From: Cyclobacteriaceae bacterium
Lineage (GTDB): Bacteria; Bacteroidota; Bacteroidia; Cytophagales; Cyclobacteriaceae
NCBI GenBank assembly: GCA_020436165.1
Contig: JAGQYI010000087.1
Coordinates: 1-64,000, forward strand
DNA: 64,000 nucleotides
Direction: 5' to 3'
This document shows, piece by piece, positions 44,856-52,664 of this stretch. Both the position numbers and the translations under genes were made by a program. Within the stretch, counting starts at the first letter, position 1. Each line of letters begins with the position of its first letter. The notes beneath the pieces were generated by a model. That model was not told the DNA's origin. It worked only from the letters and a program-made list of their open reading frames with translations, and did not search any database.

Positions 44856-44906
44856 CGCGCATAATTTTGCTATGAAACTACATAAAATCTTGTTAATTGA
44901 AAATAG

Positions 44907-44914
44907 TATATTTG
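44907..44914 (+). promoter_or_regulatory. -7 element for the TetR-like gene
   Basis: TATATTTG matches TAnnTTTG and ends 18 bases before the ATG at 44933. It lies in the 77-bp region shared with the divergent ggt start, so one operator there could control both directions. Confidence 0.45.
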
Positions 44915-44932
44915 TTAACCTAAGTAAAGATT

Positions 44933-45565
44933 ATGCCAACGAAACGTGAATTAAATGCAGCTAAAACTAAATTTGAAGCACTTGAATATGTACTAAATGA
45001 GAGCAAAAGCAAGAATTTTGAAGATATTCAGGTTGTTGATATTTGCAGGCATATAGGTATAAGCAAGGTTACTTTCTTTAAATATTTTACACGAAAGGAA
45101 GACTTGCTTTTGTACTACCGAAGTATTCTCACCTTAAAAATAATTATTCAACTCAACGAGAAAAAAAAGGAGGGAATGTTGGCTTTGAATTTAGTTGTAC
45201 AGCAATTTGCAAATGAGTACTTACAAAGGCCTTCGCTGATCTTGGGAGTTATCAACTATTTTACACACTCATTGGATTACATTAGCCCTATGCGAGTAAA
45301 GCCAGCAGAGCGAGCTTTGTTCTTTCCTGAGACGAAATCAAATGAGTATGAGCTCATTTCTCTTGACGAGCTTATTGAACAACATATGCTGGATGTTGTC
45401 TTTAAAAAGCAATCTACTTTAAGTGCTAATTCACGCCAGCTAAGTGAAGTTTTTTTGTCGACTCTTTATGGTGCTTTGGTTATGTGCAGAATGAGGGGCT
45501 CAGAACATCCTGCATTATTTTTGTTCCAGGTTCTGGGAACTGTTTTTCCAAATATCAGAGGTTAG
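44933..45565 (+). CDS. TetR-family transcriptional regulator
   Basis: This 210-residue protein has an N-terminal helix-turn-helix in the TetR pattern: FEDIQVVDICRHIGISKVTFFKYFTRKEDLLLYY at about residues 29-62, with recognition-helix residues SKVTFFKYF. The C-terminal ligand-binding part is helical and not conserved enough to name a ligand. It is divergent from ggt and its most likely target is that 77-bp intergenic region; this is inference. It overlaps the convergent sirtuin gene by 11 bp. Confidence 0.85.
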   Translation: MPTKRELNAAKTKFEALEYVLNESKSKNFEDIQVVDICRHIGISKVTFFKYFTRKEDLLLYYRSILTLKIIIQLNEKKKEGMLALNLVVQQFANEYLQRPSLILGVINYFTHSLDYISPMRVKPAERALFFPETKSNEYELISLDELIEQHMLDVVFKKQSTLSANSRQLSEVFLSTLYGALVMCRMRGSEHPALFLFQVLGTVFPNIRG

Positions 45566-46238
45566 TGAGTAATTGAACCAGTTTTTGAGTACCTGTAGTT
45601 GCTTTTTCATTTATAAAATGAACGCGACTTTGGTTCACATCAGGATTGCCCGGGTCTATCACGTAAATAGGGATTCCCGGATTTGTATAGTGAATTAGGC
45701 CTGCTGCCGGGTACACCACCATTGATGTGCCAATTACAACGAAAATATCTGCCCTTTGAACGATTTCTACCGCATCAAGCATTTTAGGAACATCTTCACC
45801 AAACCAAACAATATGGGGCCTTAGCTGAGAGCCAAGCTCACAGGTATCCCCAATGTTTAATTCCGCTCCATTGATATCATAAATTAGAGATGGGTTTTTG
45901 CTACTTCGAGATTTTAGAATTTCACCATGTAAGTGTAAAACATTTGATGATCCGGCTCTTTCGTGCAAATTGTCAATGTTTTGGGTAATAACGCTCACAG
46001 TAAAGTGCTTTTCAAGCTGTACCAGGGCCTTGTGTGCTTCGTTTGGAACGGTATCGAGCACTGCCTTCCTTCGCATATTGTAAAAATCGAGTACAAGTTT
46101 AGGGTCCCTTTCCCATGCCTCCGGAGTTGCCACTTCTGTAACATCGTATCCTTCCCAAAGCCCACCTGAATCACGAAAAGTGGCAATGCCACTTTCAGCA
46201 CTTATTCCAGCACCTGTTAATACTACTAACTGTTTCAT
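45555..46238 (-). CDS. Sir2-family NAD-dependent protein deacylase
   Basis: This 227-residue sirtuin has the NAD-binding GAGISAESGIATFRDSGGLW, TQNIDNLHERAG, and the catalytic histidine in LHLHGE. Y53 and R56 in DFYNMRR are the class III pair that reads acidic acyl groups, so desuccinylation is likely. The zinc-binding module is reduced: the segment after LHLHGE (KSRSSKNPSLIYDINGAELN) holds only one cysteine (DTCELG) instead of four, so it probably does not bind zinc in the usual way. Cytoplasmic. Confidence 0.92.
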   Translation of the reverse strand: MKQLVVLTGAGISAESGIATFRDSGGLWEGYDVTEVATPEAWERDPKLVLDFYNMRRKAVLDTVPNEAHKALVQLEKHFTVSVITQNIDNLHERAGSSNVLHLHGEILKSRSSKNPSLIYDINGAELNIGDTCELGSQLRPHIVWFGEDVPKMLDAVEIVQRADIFVVIGTSMVVYPAAGLIHYTNPGIPIYVIDPGNPDVNQSRVHFINEKATTGTQKLVQLLTNL

Positions 46239-46267
46239 TTGTTCCTGCTTTGTATCGGGTATATTTG
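46239..46267 (+). promoter_or_regulatory. Promoter of the DUF4251 gene
   Basis: TTG (46239-46241), 18 bases, then TATATTTG (46260-46267) fits the Bacteroidota promoter nearly perfectly, 35 bp before the ATG at 46303. It begins just after the divergent sirtuin start codon. Confidence 0.6.
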
Positions 46268-46302
46268 ATAAAATAGAAAATTTAACATTAAATAGTTAGC
46301 AA

Positions 46303-46875
46303 ATGAAACGTCTTTCAATTTTTCTAGTGCTTGTTTTAAGTTTTGTAGTCGTAACCTCAAATGCACAGTCATTTCAGGAACAAAGAGATGCCAAGAAAAA
46401 AGAAAAGGCTGAGAAAAGGGCTGTGCAGCAAGAAGAGGCAAAAGCAAATAATGCACGGCTTTTGGAACTTGTAAAGACCAAAAAGTTTGTATTGGAAGCA
46501 AATACACTCTATAGTAAGTCTGGTTCTAGTTATCAATTAAATTCCACCACAAATTTTGTGGGATTTGATGGCGAAAACTCAACCATACAATTAGCATTTG
46601 ATGGTCTTATTGGATGGAATGGAATTGGAGGAGTAACTCTGGATGGTACCATTTCCAAAATGGAAGTAAAAGAAAACAAAAAGGGCTTAGGCTTTACTAT
46701 AAATGCAACAGTTCGCCAAAATGTTGGGGGAGCGGTAACAATGATATTCCGGGTATCTTCTGATGGAAGCGCGCGGGTTGATATGAATGGCAGCTTTGGG
46801 GATCGCCTTTCATTTCAAGGTTATATAGTTTCATTGGAAAACTCCAGAGTTTATAAGGGTACTTCTCTGTTTTAA
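46303..46875 (+). CDS. DUF4251 exported protein
   Basis: This 190-residue protein has a signal peptide (ending TSNAQS), a short charged helix rich in Lys/Glu/Ala (about 28-48), and then the DUF4251 domain with LVKTKKFVLEANTLYSKSG, the STTNFVGFDGENSTIQLAF core, and the terminal GYIVSLENSRVYKGTSLF. DUF4251 is a Bacteroidota family of unknown function. It is a single-gene unit, convergent with the NSS transporter gene with 6 bp between stops. Confidence 0.9.
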   Translation: MKRLSIFLVLVLSFVVVTSNAQSFQEQRDAKKKEKAEKRAVQQEEAKANNARLLELVKTKKFVLEANTLYSKSGSSYQLNSTTNFVGFDGENSTIQLAFDGLIGWNGIGGVTLDGTISKMEVKENKKGLGFTINATVRQNVGGAVTMIFRVSSDGSARVDMNGSFGDRLSFQGYIVSLENSRVYKGTSLF

Positions 46876-46881
46876 CGGAAT

Positions 46882-48264
46882 TTAAATTAGCTTGATCCCA
46901 AAGAACTTCTGAAGTACTGTCAGTACAAATATGGCCCCCAGAAAAATTGGTGCGAAATAGGATATTGAAAACTTAAGGTACTTCTCCATAAAAGATCCTT
47001 TGTAGGATGGGTTTCCTTTTGCAAGTTCTTCATGAAAGTTATTTATTTTCCATCTTTTAACAATGAAAATTGACATGAGGAAACCGCCAAGTGGTAGGCC
47101 TACATCGCTGAAAATGTCAAATACCACATCAAAAATGGTTTTAACCTTTCCTTCATAAAAAGTGAAGTTGGTAAAGAAATCCACCGCACCCTGCGAAAGC
47201 ATGCTAGGGATACCAACAATAAATATGATGATAGATGTTACTATAACTACTTTTATTCTGGAATAGCCCTTTTCATCAACCAAATAAGTTACGGGTATTT
47301 CGAGCAATGAAATAGTTGAGGTAAGTGCAGCAAAGCACAATAAGAGAAAGAATACAGCACCAACCCAGGGCCCAATGGCACCAAGACTGGCAAATATTCC
47401 GGGCAAAACTACGAATACCAAACCGGGGCCTTCACTGGGTGATATACCCTGTGAGAAAACGAGAGGGAAAATTAAAAGGCCAGCAAGGAATGCCACCGCA
47501 GTGTCGGCAGATGTTACCCAAGCAGCGGAATTAACAATATTCTCCTGTTTACCCATATAAGAACCATAGGTAATTAAGGCCGCCATTCCTAGCGAAAGGG
47601 AGAAGAATGCTTGTCCAAGAGCATTGTAAACAGTTTCCAGATTTATTTTGCTTAGGTCAGGTATAAGGTAATATTCTATACCTTCAAGTGCGTTGTCTAA
47701 TGTAAAACTGTATGCAATAAGTGCCAGCAGCATAATAAATAAGGCCGGCATAAGAATTTTTGAAGCGGATTCAACTCCTTTCTTAATTCCTCTGGCAACA
47801 ATAAATGCCGTTAAAAACATAAAGCCCAATGAGTAGAAAAACAAATCGCTTACATCAGATATTTGCTCACTGAAATGAGTACCGAAATCAGTGATATGCA
47901 TTATTTTCCCATCAACCATTTGGATAAAATAAGCGAATGCCCATCCTGCAACCACATTGTATACGGACAAAAACATGATGGCAGACAAAATGCCCCAATA
48001 GCCAAGGTATCCCCATTTTTTTCCACCAAGTTGTTTATAAGCGCCAAAAGCATTTAACTGTGTGCTTCTTCCAATAGAAATTTCGCCAACCATTACAGGG
48101 AACCCGATAAGAAAAATACAGATAAGATATATTAACAGGAATGCAGCTCCTCCATTTTCACCTGCCTCGTAAGGAAATCTCCAAATATTACCAAGTCCTA
48201 CTGCAGAACCTGCGGCTGCTGCTATAAATCCTATTTTACTACTAAAACTACCTCTTGAAGCCAT
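46882..48264 (-). CDS. Sodium-dependent transporter of the NSS/SNF family
   Basis: This 460-residue protein has the LeuT-fold opening GSFSSKIGFIAAAAGSAVGLGNIWRFPYEAGENGGAAFLLIYL, which holds the sodium and substrate sites in helix 1. The segment FFSLSLGMAALITYGSY corresponds to helix 6. About eleven helices are seen, as in many bacterial NSS proteins, fewer than in eukaryotic relatives. It imports an amino acid or similar compound with sodium; the substrate is unknown. The MFS gene lies 92 bp upstream on the same strand. Confidence 0.93.
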   Translation of the reverse strand: MASRGSFSSKIGFIAAAAGSAVGLGNIWRFPYEAGENGGAAFLLIYLICIFLIGFPVMVGEISIGRSTQLNAFGAYKQLGGKKWGYLGYWGILSAIMFLSVYNVVAGWAFAYFIQMVDGKIMHITDFGTHFSEQISDVSDLFFYSLGFMFLTAFIVARGIKKGVESASKILMPALFIMLLALIAYSFTLDNALEGIEYYLIPDLSKINLETVYNALGQAFFSLSLGMAALITYGSYMGKQENIVNSAAWVTSADTAVAFLAGLLIFPLVFSQGISPSEGPGLVFVVLPGIFASLGAIGPWVGAVFFLLLCFAALTSTISLLEIPVTYLVDEKGYSRIKVVIVTSIIIFIVGIPSMLSQGAVDFFTNFTFYEGKVKTIFDVVFDIFSDVGLPLGGFLMSIFIVKRWKINNFHEELAKGNPSYKGSFMEKYLKFSISYFAPIFLGAIFVLTVLQKFFGIKLI

Positions 48265-48356
48265 GATTAATGAAATGGGCCGTAAAACAAAGCGTGCAAA
48301 ATAGCCACAATAGCGGAGTATTCAAAGAAGGTAGCAGGCTATAACAACTCATCTGC

Positions 48357-49577
48357 TTAATTTATACAGTCTAATTTGTAGATGAAGTAGGCTGATGACG
48401 AAATAATTACGACAAACAGAACGATAAATGGAGTAAAACCGAAAGTGCTTATGATTGCTCCGCTTAAAATTGGAAATAGTGCCGGCAGCAGATTTCCTGC
48501 TCCTATAATTCCCATGTACAATGCTCTGTTTTCAGTTGTGGAAACTTCAAGTAAAATGCCATTCATGGTAACATTATAAATTGCAAACACAATTCCACCA
48601 ATCACAAAAACTGCTGAGAAAAAATGTATTTCAATTGGAAAAATAAGTAGTAATGGTAGAATGAGTGCAAGTGCCAGATTTAGATAAAGGAGGTATTTGT
48701 ATCTGAATTTTCCAGCTATAAGATAAAGAATGAGGCCAGTTAAAACTACCCCCAAAACCTTGAAAAGCAGGAAATTTCCTGTTTCAGAACTGTGGATACC
48801 AATTACTGTTTTGGCGTAAAGCAACGCGAAAGGTAAAAAAGCAATGCTTACACCTGCAGTATTTATAAAACCAAGAAAGTAAGCAAGTTTTTTGTTTTCT
48901 CTTAACTCTTTCCTGATAAGGTTTATAAAATTGGGCAGACTCTTTATTTCTAATTTTGAAGGTTCTGTTTCCTTCAATTTAAAGAAACCGAGTGAAGCTA
49001 TTGAAAGAGATGCAAATCCGATAAACAACATATAAGCGTAGTTTATTGGGTATTCAGCTGTGGTAAGCACCTTTTTAGCAACCAAGGCAGAGATAAAAAC
49101 AATGATGCCGCTAACTACCTGTTTAATTGAAAAGAAAGGCTTCCTGGAGCTTGTTAGAAGTGATTTTCCGAAAATATCCGTATAACTGATATTGGCAAAT
49201 GCACCACCAATTGAAAACATCGCTATAAGAATGAAAATAAGGAATATGATGTAATCCCCGGGAATGTGATTTGAGAAATATAAGATTGTTCCTAGCATCA
49301 GCAACGATGCAATTCTGAATTCTATTCCAAAAATCAGCAGTCCTTTTTTGTAAGGCTTACTACTTATAAGCGGGGCAAAAAGTAGTTGTGTCATGCTCGC
49401 ACCGCCAAGCATTATGGTGGTCATAATTCCTATGTGAAATGAGGTTCCTCCTGCATCTATAAGCATGGCAGGAATAATGGTATCTATATCGATAAAATTT
49501 TGAGCAAACGACAAAAATGCCAGGTGCCACAAAAAGGCTTTGAAATTATGATTCGATATTTTTTCTGTGAGTTTCAC
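48357..49577 (-). CDS. Major facilitator superfamily transporter
   Basis: This 406-residue protein has twelve predicted helices in two halves of about 190 residues, joined by a short basic loop (KLKETEPSKLEIKSLPNFINLIRKELREN). The MFS A-motif between helices 2 and 3 is weak (APLISSKPYKKG). Substrate and direction cannot be told. It lies 55 bp downstream of the DUF4159 gene on the same strand. Confidence 0.85.
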   Translation of the reverse strand: MKLTEKISNHNFKAFLWHLAFLSFAQNFIDIDTIIPAMLIDAGGTSFHIGIMTTIMLGGASMTQLLFAPLISSKPYKKGLLIFGIEFRIASLLMLGTILYFSNHIPGDYIIFLIFILIAMFSIGGAFANISYTDIFGKSLLTSSRKPFFSIKQVVSGIIVFISALVAKKVLTTAEYPINYAYMLFIGFASLSIASLGFFKLKETEPSKLEIKSLPNFINLIRKELRENKKLAYFLGFINTAGVSIAFLPFALLYAKTVIGIHSSETGNFLLFKVLGVVLTGLILYLIAGKFRYKYLLYLNLALALILPLLLIFPIEIHFFSAVFVIGGIVFAIYNVTMNGILLEVSTTENRALYMGIIGAGNLLPALFPILSGAIISTFGFTPFIVLFVVIISSSAYFIYKLDCIN

Positions 49578-49632
49578 AGATGCGAAGTAGGGTTATTTTA
49601 TCGAGTAATTCTGTGATTTTAACTACAAGAGT

Positions 49633-50301
49633 TTACTCTTGCGTAAAACAGAAGCTAATAATGTTGGCACCCATCTGCAATGCTTTTTGCCGCAGTTCTT
49701 CGGGGTCATTGTAAATAAATTGGTCCTCCCATCCATTGCCCAGATCACACTGGTAGTCGTAAAAGCATACAAGCCTGCCATGATAAATAAGTCCAAATCC
49801 CTGAGCCGGTTTGCCATCATGCTCGTGTATTTTAGGAAGGCCGTTAGTGAATTCATATTTCTGATGATAAATGGGATGATTAAACGGAATTTCTACAAAG
49901 TCAAGTTCAGGAAATACTTTTTTCATTTCCAGCCGAATGAATTTATCTAAACCGTAGTTATCATCAATATGCAAAAAGCCACCGGCTATCAGATAATTTC
50001 TCAGATTTTCAGCTTCTTCATCCGAAAAAACCACGTTACCATGCCCAGTCATATAAACATAGGGGTATGTAAATAAGAACTCGCTTCCAACATCTACTAC
50101 ATCGTCTTCAGGGTTAATTTGAGTATGAAGATTCTTATTGCAGAAGTTTATAAGGTTGGGAAGAGCAGTTTTGTTCGCATACCAGTCGCCTCCTCCGTGA
50201 TATTGCAGCTTGGCAATTTTCAATGGTGATTGTGCCTGGCCCGGAGTTGAAAGAACCAGTGCAAAAAATAGAATGCCAATCATTGGGAGGATTTTTCTCA
50301 T
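49633..50301 (-). CDS. DUF4159 exported protein
   Basis: This 222-residue protein has a signal peptide (MRKILPMIGILFFALVLSTPGQAQ) and the DUF4159 domain: LQYHGGGDWYANKTALPNL, TYPYVYMTGHGNVVFSDEE, and GGFLHIDDNYG with the paired aspartates of a glutamine-amidotransferase-like fold. It closes with IYHGRLVCFYDYQCDLGNGW. I chose the ATG at 50301; the frame is open upstream to a TTG at 50337, but that would spoil the signal peptide. DUF4159 proteins often accompany MoxR/DUF58 gene clusters; none is here. Function unknown. Confidence 0.88.
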   Translation of the reverse strand: MRKILPMIGILFFALVLSTPGQAQSPLKIAKLQYHGGGDWYANKTALPNLINFCNKNLHTQINPEDDVVDVGSEFLFTYPYVYMTGHGNVVFSDEEAENLRNYLIAGGFLHIDDNYGLDKFIRLEMKKVFPELDFVEIPFNHPIYHQKYEFTNGLPKIHEHDGKPAQGFGLIYHGRLVCFYDYQCDLGNGWEDQFIYNDPEELRQKALQMGANIISFCFTQE

Positions 50302-50340
50302 AATGCTAAAATAGCCGATTTGTACAATGCTAAACAATTT

Positions 50341-50371
50341 TTGAGCGTATCATATTCGCTTGCTAGATTTG
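50341..50371 (+). promoter_or_regulatory. Promoter of the M48 protease gene
   Basis: TTG (50341-50343), 20 bases, then TAGATTTG (50364-50371) is a full match to the Bacteroidota consensus. Initiation near 50376-50379 gives a leader of about 12 bases and excludes the upstream in-frame TTG at 50360 as a start. Confidence 0.75.
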
Positions 50372-50389
50372 CAGCCAAATAAACTTAAA

Positions 50390-51619
50390 ATGAACCCGAA
50401 AGCTATATTATATATCATACTTATTATTTCCGTTGCTAATTACATTTTCGAACTTGTACTGGATATTGTGAATTTAAAGTATGGAAGGAATCCATTGCCC
50501 AAAGAGGCAGAGGGAATCTATGAGACCGAAAAGTATGAAAAATCTATGGAGTACCAACGGGTTCAAACCCGTTTTGGGTTTGTATCAGGAGGAATTAGTT
50601 TCCTGGCCTCCTTTCTTTTCTTAGCCCTCGGAGGATTTGGATGGCTGGATAGTTTGCTTCAACCTTTTTTTGCAAATGAAATTGCCAGGGCTATGGTTTT
50701 CTTTGGTGTGCTCTATGTGGCTTCCGATATTTTGAGTATGCCTTTTCAGTGGTATGGCACCTTTGTGATCGAAGAACGTTTTGGTTTCAACAAATCGACT
50801 CCTAAGATATTCGTTACTGACAAACTGAAAGGGTATTTGATTGGGGCTCTTTTAGGGGGAGGACTTCTCTACCTGTTATTGCTTCTGATTACCAGTTTAG
50901 GAATCCAATTCTGGTGGGTATTTTGGATTGCCATTACTCTGTTTACTTTATTTATGAATATGTTCTATACTACGCTTATAATGCCTTTATTTAATAAGTT
51001 AACTCCTTTAGGAGAAGGAGATTTACGAACAGCAATAGAGTCGTATAGTACTAAGGTTGGATTTCCCCTTACCAATATTTTTGTAATTGATGGTTCAAAG
51101 CGTTCAAGTAAGGCCAACGCATTTTTTTCAGGGTTTGGTAAGAAGAAAAAAGTGGTTTTGTATGATACGCTTATTGAGAACCACACAACAGAAGAATTAG
51201 TGGCTGTATTTGCACATGAGGTAGGGCATTATAAGAAAAAACATATTATTCAGAGTCTAGTGTCTTCTATTTTGCAGACAGGAGTGATGCTGTTTATCAT
51301 GTCATTACTCATTTTCAGCGAGAAACTTTCCTTGGCGTTAGGCGCAAATAGTTTGCAATTGCATGTAAATCTTATTGCATTTGCTATGTTATATTCACCT
51401 ATTTCGTTTGTAACAGGCATTATTTCGAATGTAATAAGCCGTAAAAATGAGTTTGAGGCTGATAACTACGCGGTAGAAACAACTAATAAGAATGACTTGC
51501 CTGTTGCTTTGAAAAAACTATCGGTTGATAACCTAAGCAATTTGCAGCCGCATCCGGCTTATGTATTTTTTCATTATTCGCACCCGCCTTTGCTAAAACG
51601 ACTTGCTGCAATGCAGTAG
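50390..51619 (+). CDS. M48-family CAAX-type metalloprotease (Ste24-like)
   Basis: This 409-residue membrane protease has the zinc motif HEVGH (H276, E277, H280) and the third-ligand segment RKNEFEADNYAV. The N-terminal domain carries the Ste24 features (GFVSGGISFLASFLFL, FQWYGTFVIEERFGFNKSTP). About seven helices surround a chamber in this family. In eukaryotes it cleaves prenylated proteins; bacterial versions probably work in membrane-protein quality control. The start ATG at 50390 is fixed by the promoter. It converges on gpsA with stop codons one base apart. Confidence 0.93.
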   Translation: MNPKAILYIILIISVANYIFELVLDIVNLKYGRNPLPKEAEGIYETEKYEKSMEYQRVQTRFGFVSGGISFLASFLFLALGGFGWLDSLLQPFFANEIARAMVFFGVLYVASDILSMPFQWYGTFVIEERFGFNKSTPKIFVTDKLKGYLIGALLGGGLLYLLLLLITSLGIQFWWVFWIAITLFTLFMNMFYTTLIMPLFNKLTPLGEGDLRTAIESYSTKVGFPLTNIFVIDGSKRSSKANAFFSGFGKKKKVVLYDTLIENHTTEELVAVFAHEVGHYKKKHIIQSLVSSILQTGVMLFIMSLLIFSEKLSLALGANSLQLHVNLIAFAMLYSPISFVTGIISNVISRKNEFEADNYAVETTNKNDLPVALKKLSVDNLSNLQPHPAYVFFHYSHPPLLKRLAAMQ

Positions 51620-51620
51620 G

Positions 51621-52664
51621 TTAAATGAAATCAATATCCACATTCAATGGAATTTTCATCAGGTAGGTGAGGGCATCCTTAACGGTCATACTGCCGGTTA
51701 GAACCTTGTAGAGGGTTTCTGTTATAGGTGCTCTGAATCCGTAGTGTTCTGCAAACTTCTTCACAATTTTAATTGTGTTTACACCTTCCGCTACTTCGTT
51801 CATAGATTCAATAATATCGCTAAGCTTTTCTCCCTGGGCAAGTCGGTTTCCCACCGTAAAGTTGCGGCTGTACTTTGATGAACTGGTAGCAACAAGATCA
51901 CCCACACCTGCAAGGCCAATAAATGCCTGCAAGTTGCCCCCAAGGGCTTTTCCCAGATAAATCATCTCAACCAATCCACGGCTAATAAGCATAGCCCGGG
52001 CGTTTTCACCAAAGCCTAATCCGCTCAAAGCACCCGATGCCAAAGCAATTATGTTTTTTAAAACACCCGTTAACTCTATGCCAATTAAATCTTTGTTGCC
52101 GTATACCTGAAAATAATCGCTTCGTAACAATTGCTGTCCTTCTTTAATTACGGAATCGAAGGAGCTTGCCACCACAGTTGCAGCTGGTTGATGGTTCCCG
52201 ATTTCCTTTGCAAGGTTGGGGCCCGCCAAGCATCCAATACGCACCACAACGCTCTCGTCCCGAATTACCTCACTCATGGTCTTTACATTTTCACGAGTAA
52301 ATTCTGCATCCGGATGATCAATGGTCATCCCTTCAGGAAGGGATACATCCAAGCCTTTCGTTCCGTGTATTAAAGTGTGGTACGGGTGAATGTAGGGAGC
52401 CAGGTCCCTCATCATTTTCCTGAAGCCGGAAGAAGGAACTACCGGAAATATGGTCTCGCATTCGCCTGCTATCCGTTCAAGATCATCGCATATCTCAATA
52501 TTTTCATGCAGTTCATAACCAGAGTTGGTTCTGGTTTCACGCATATTTGTGATTTTTTCAGAACTGCGTGCATACAATTTCACTTTGGCGTTTTGAGCCA
52601 ATAAATTGGCCACCACAGTTCCAAAACTACCTGCTCCGATTACGCCTACTACTTTACCCGACAT
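51621..52664 (-). CDS. gpsA: Glycerol-3-phosphate dehydrogenase [NAD(P)+]
   Basis: This 347-residue enzyme reduces dihydroxyacetone phosphate to sn-glycerol 3-phosphate for phospholipid synthesis. The N-terminal Rossmann motif is VIGAGSFGTVVANLLA (GxGxxG); the substrate-site lysine lies in LTGVLKNIIALASG and the GLGFGENARAMLISRGL helix follows. Length is normal. Its start overlaps the end of the PlsB-like acyltransferase gene by 11 bp, so the two products, one making and one using glycerol 3-phosphate, are probably coupled in translation. Confidence 0.97.
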   Translation of the reverse strand: MSGKVVGVIGAGSFGTVVANLLAQNAKVKLYARSSEKITNMRETRTNSGYELHENIEICDDLERIAGECETIFPVVPSSGFRKMMRDLAPYIHPYHTLIHGTKGLDVSLPEGMTIDHPDAEFTRENVKTMSEVIRDESVVVRIGCLAGPNLAKEIGNHQPAATVVASSFDSVIKEGQQLLRSDYFQVYGNKDLIGIELTGVLKNIIALASGALSGLGFGENARAMLISRGLVEMIYLGKALGGNLQAFIGLAGVGDLVATSSSKYSRNFTVGNRLAQGEKLSDIIESMNEVAEGVNTIKIVKKFAEHYGFRAPITETLYKVLTGSMTVKDALTYLMKIPLNVDIDFI

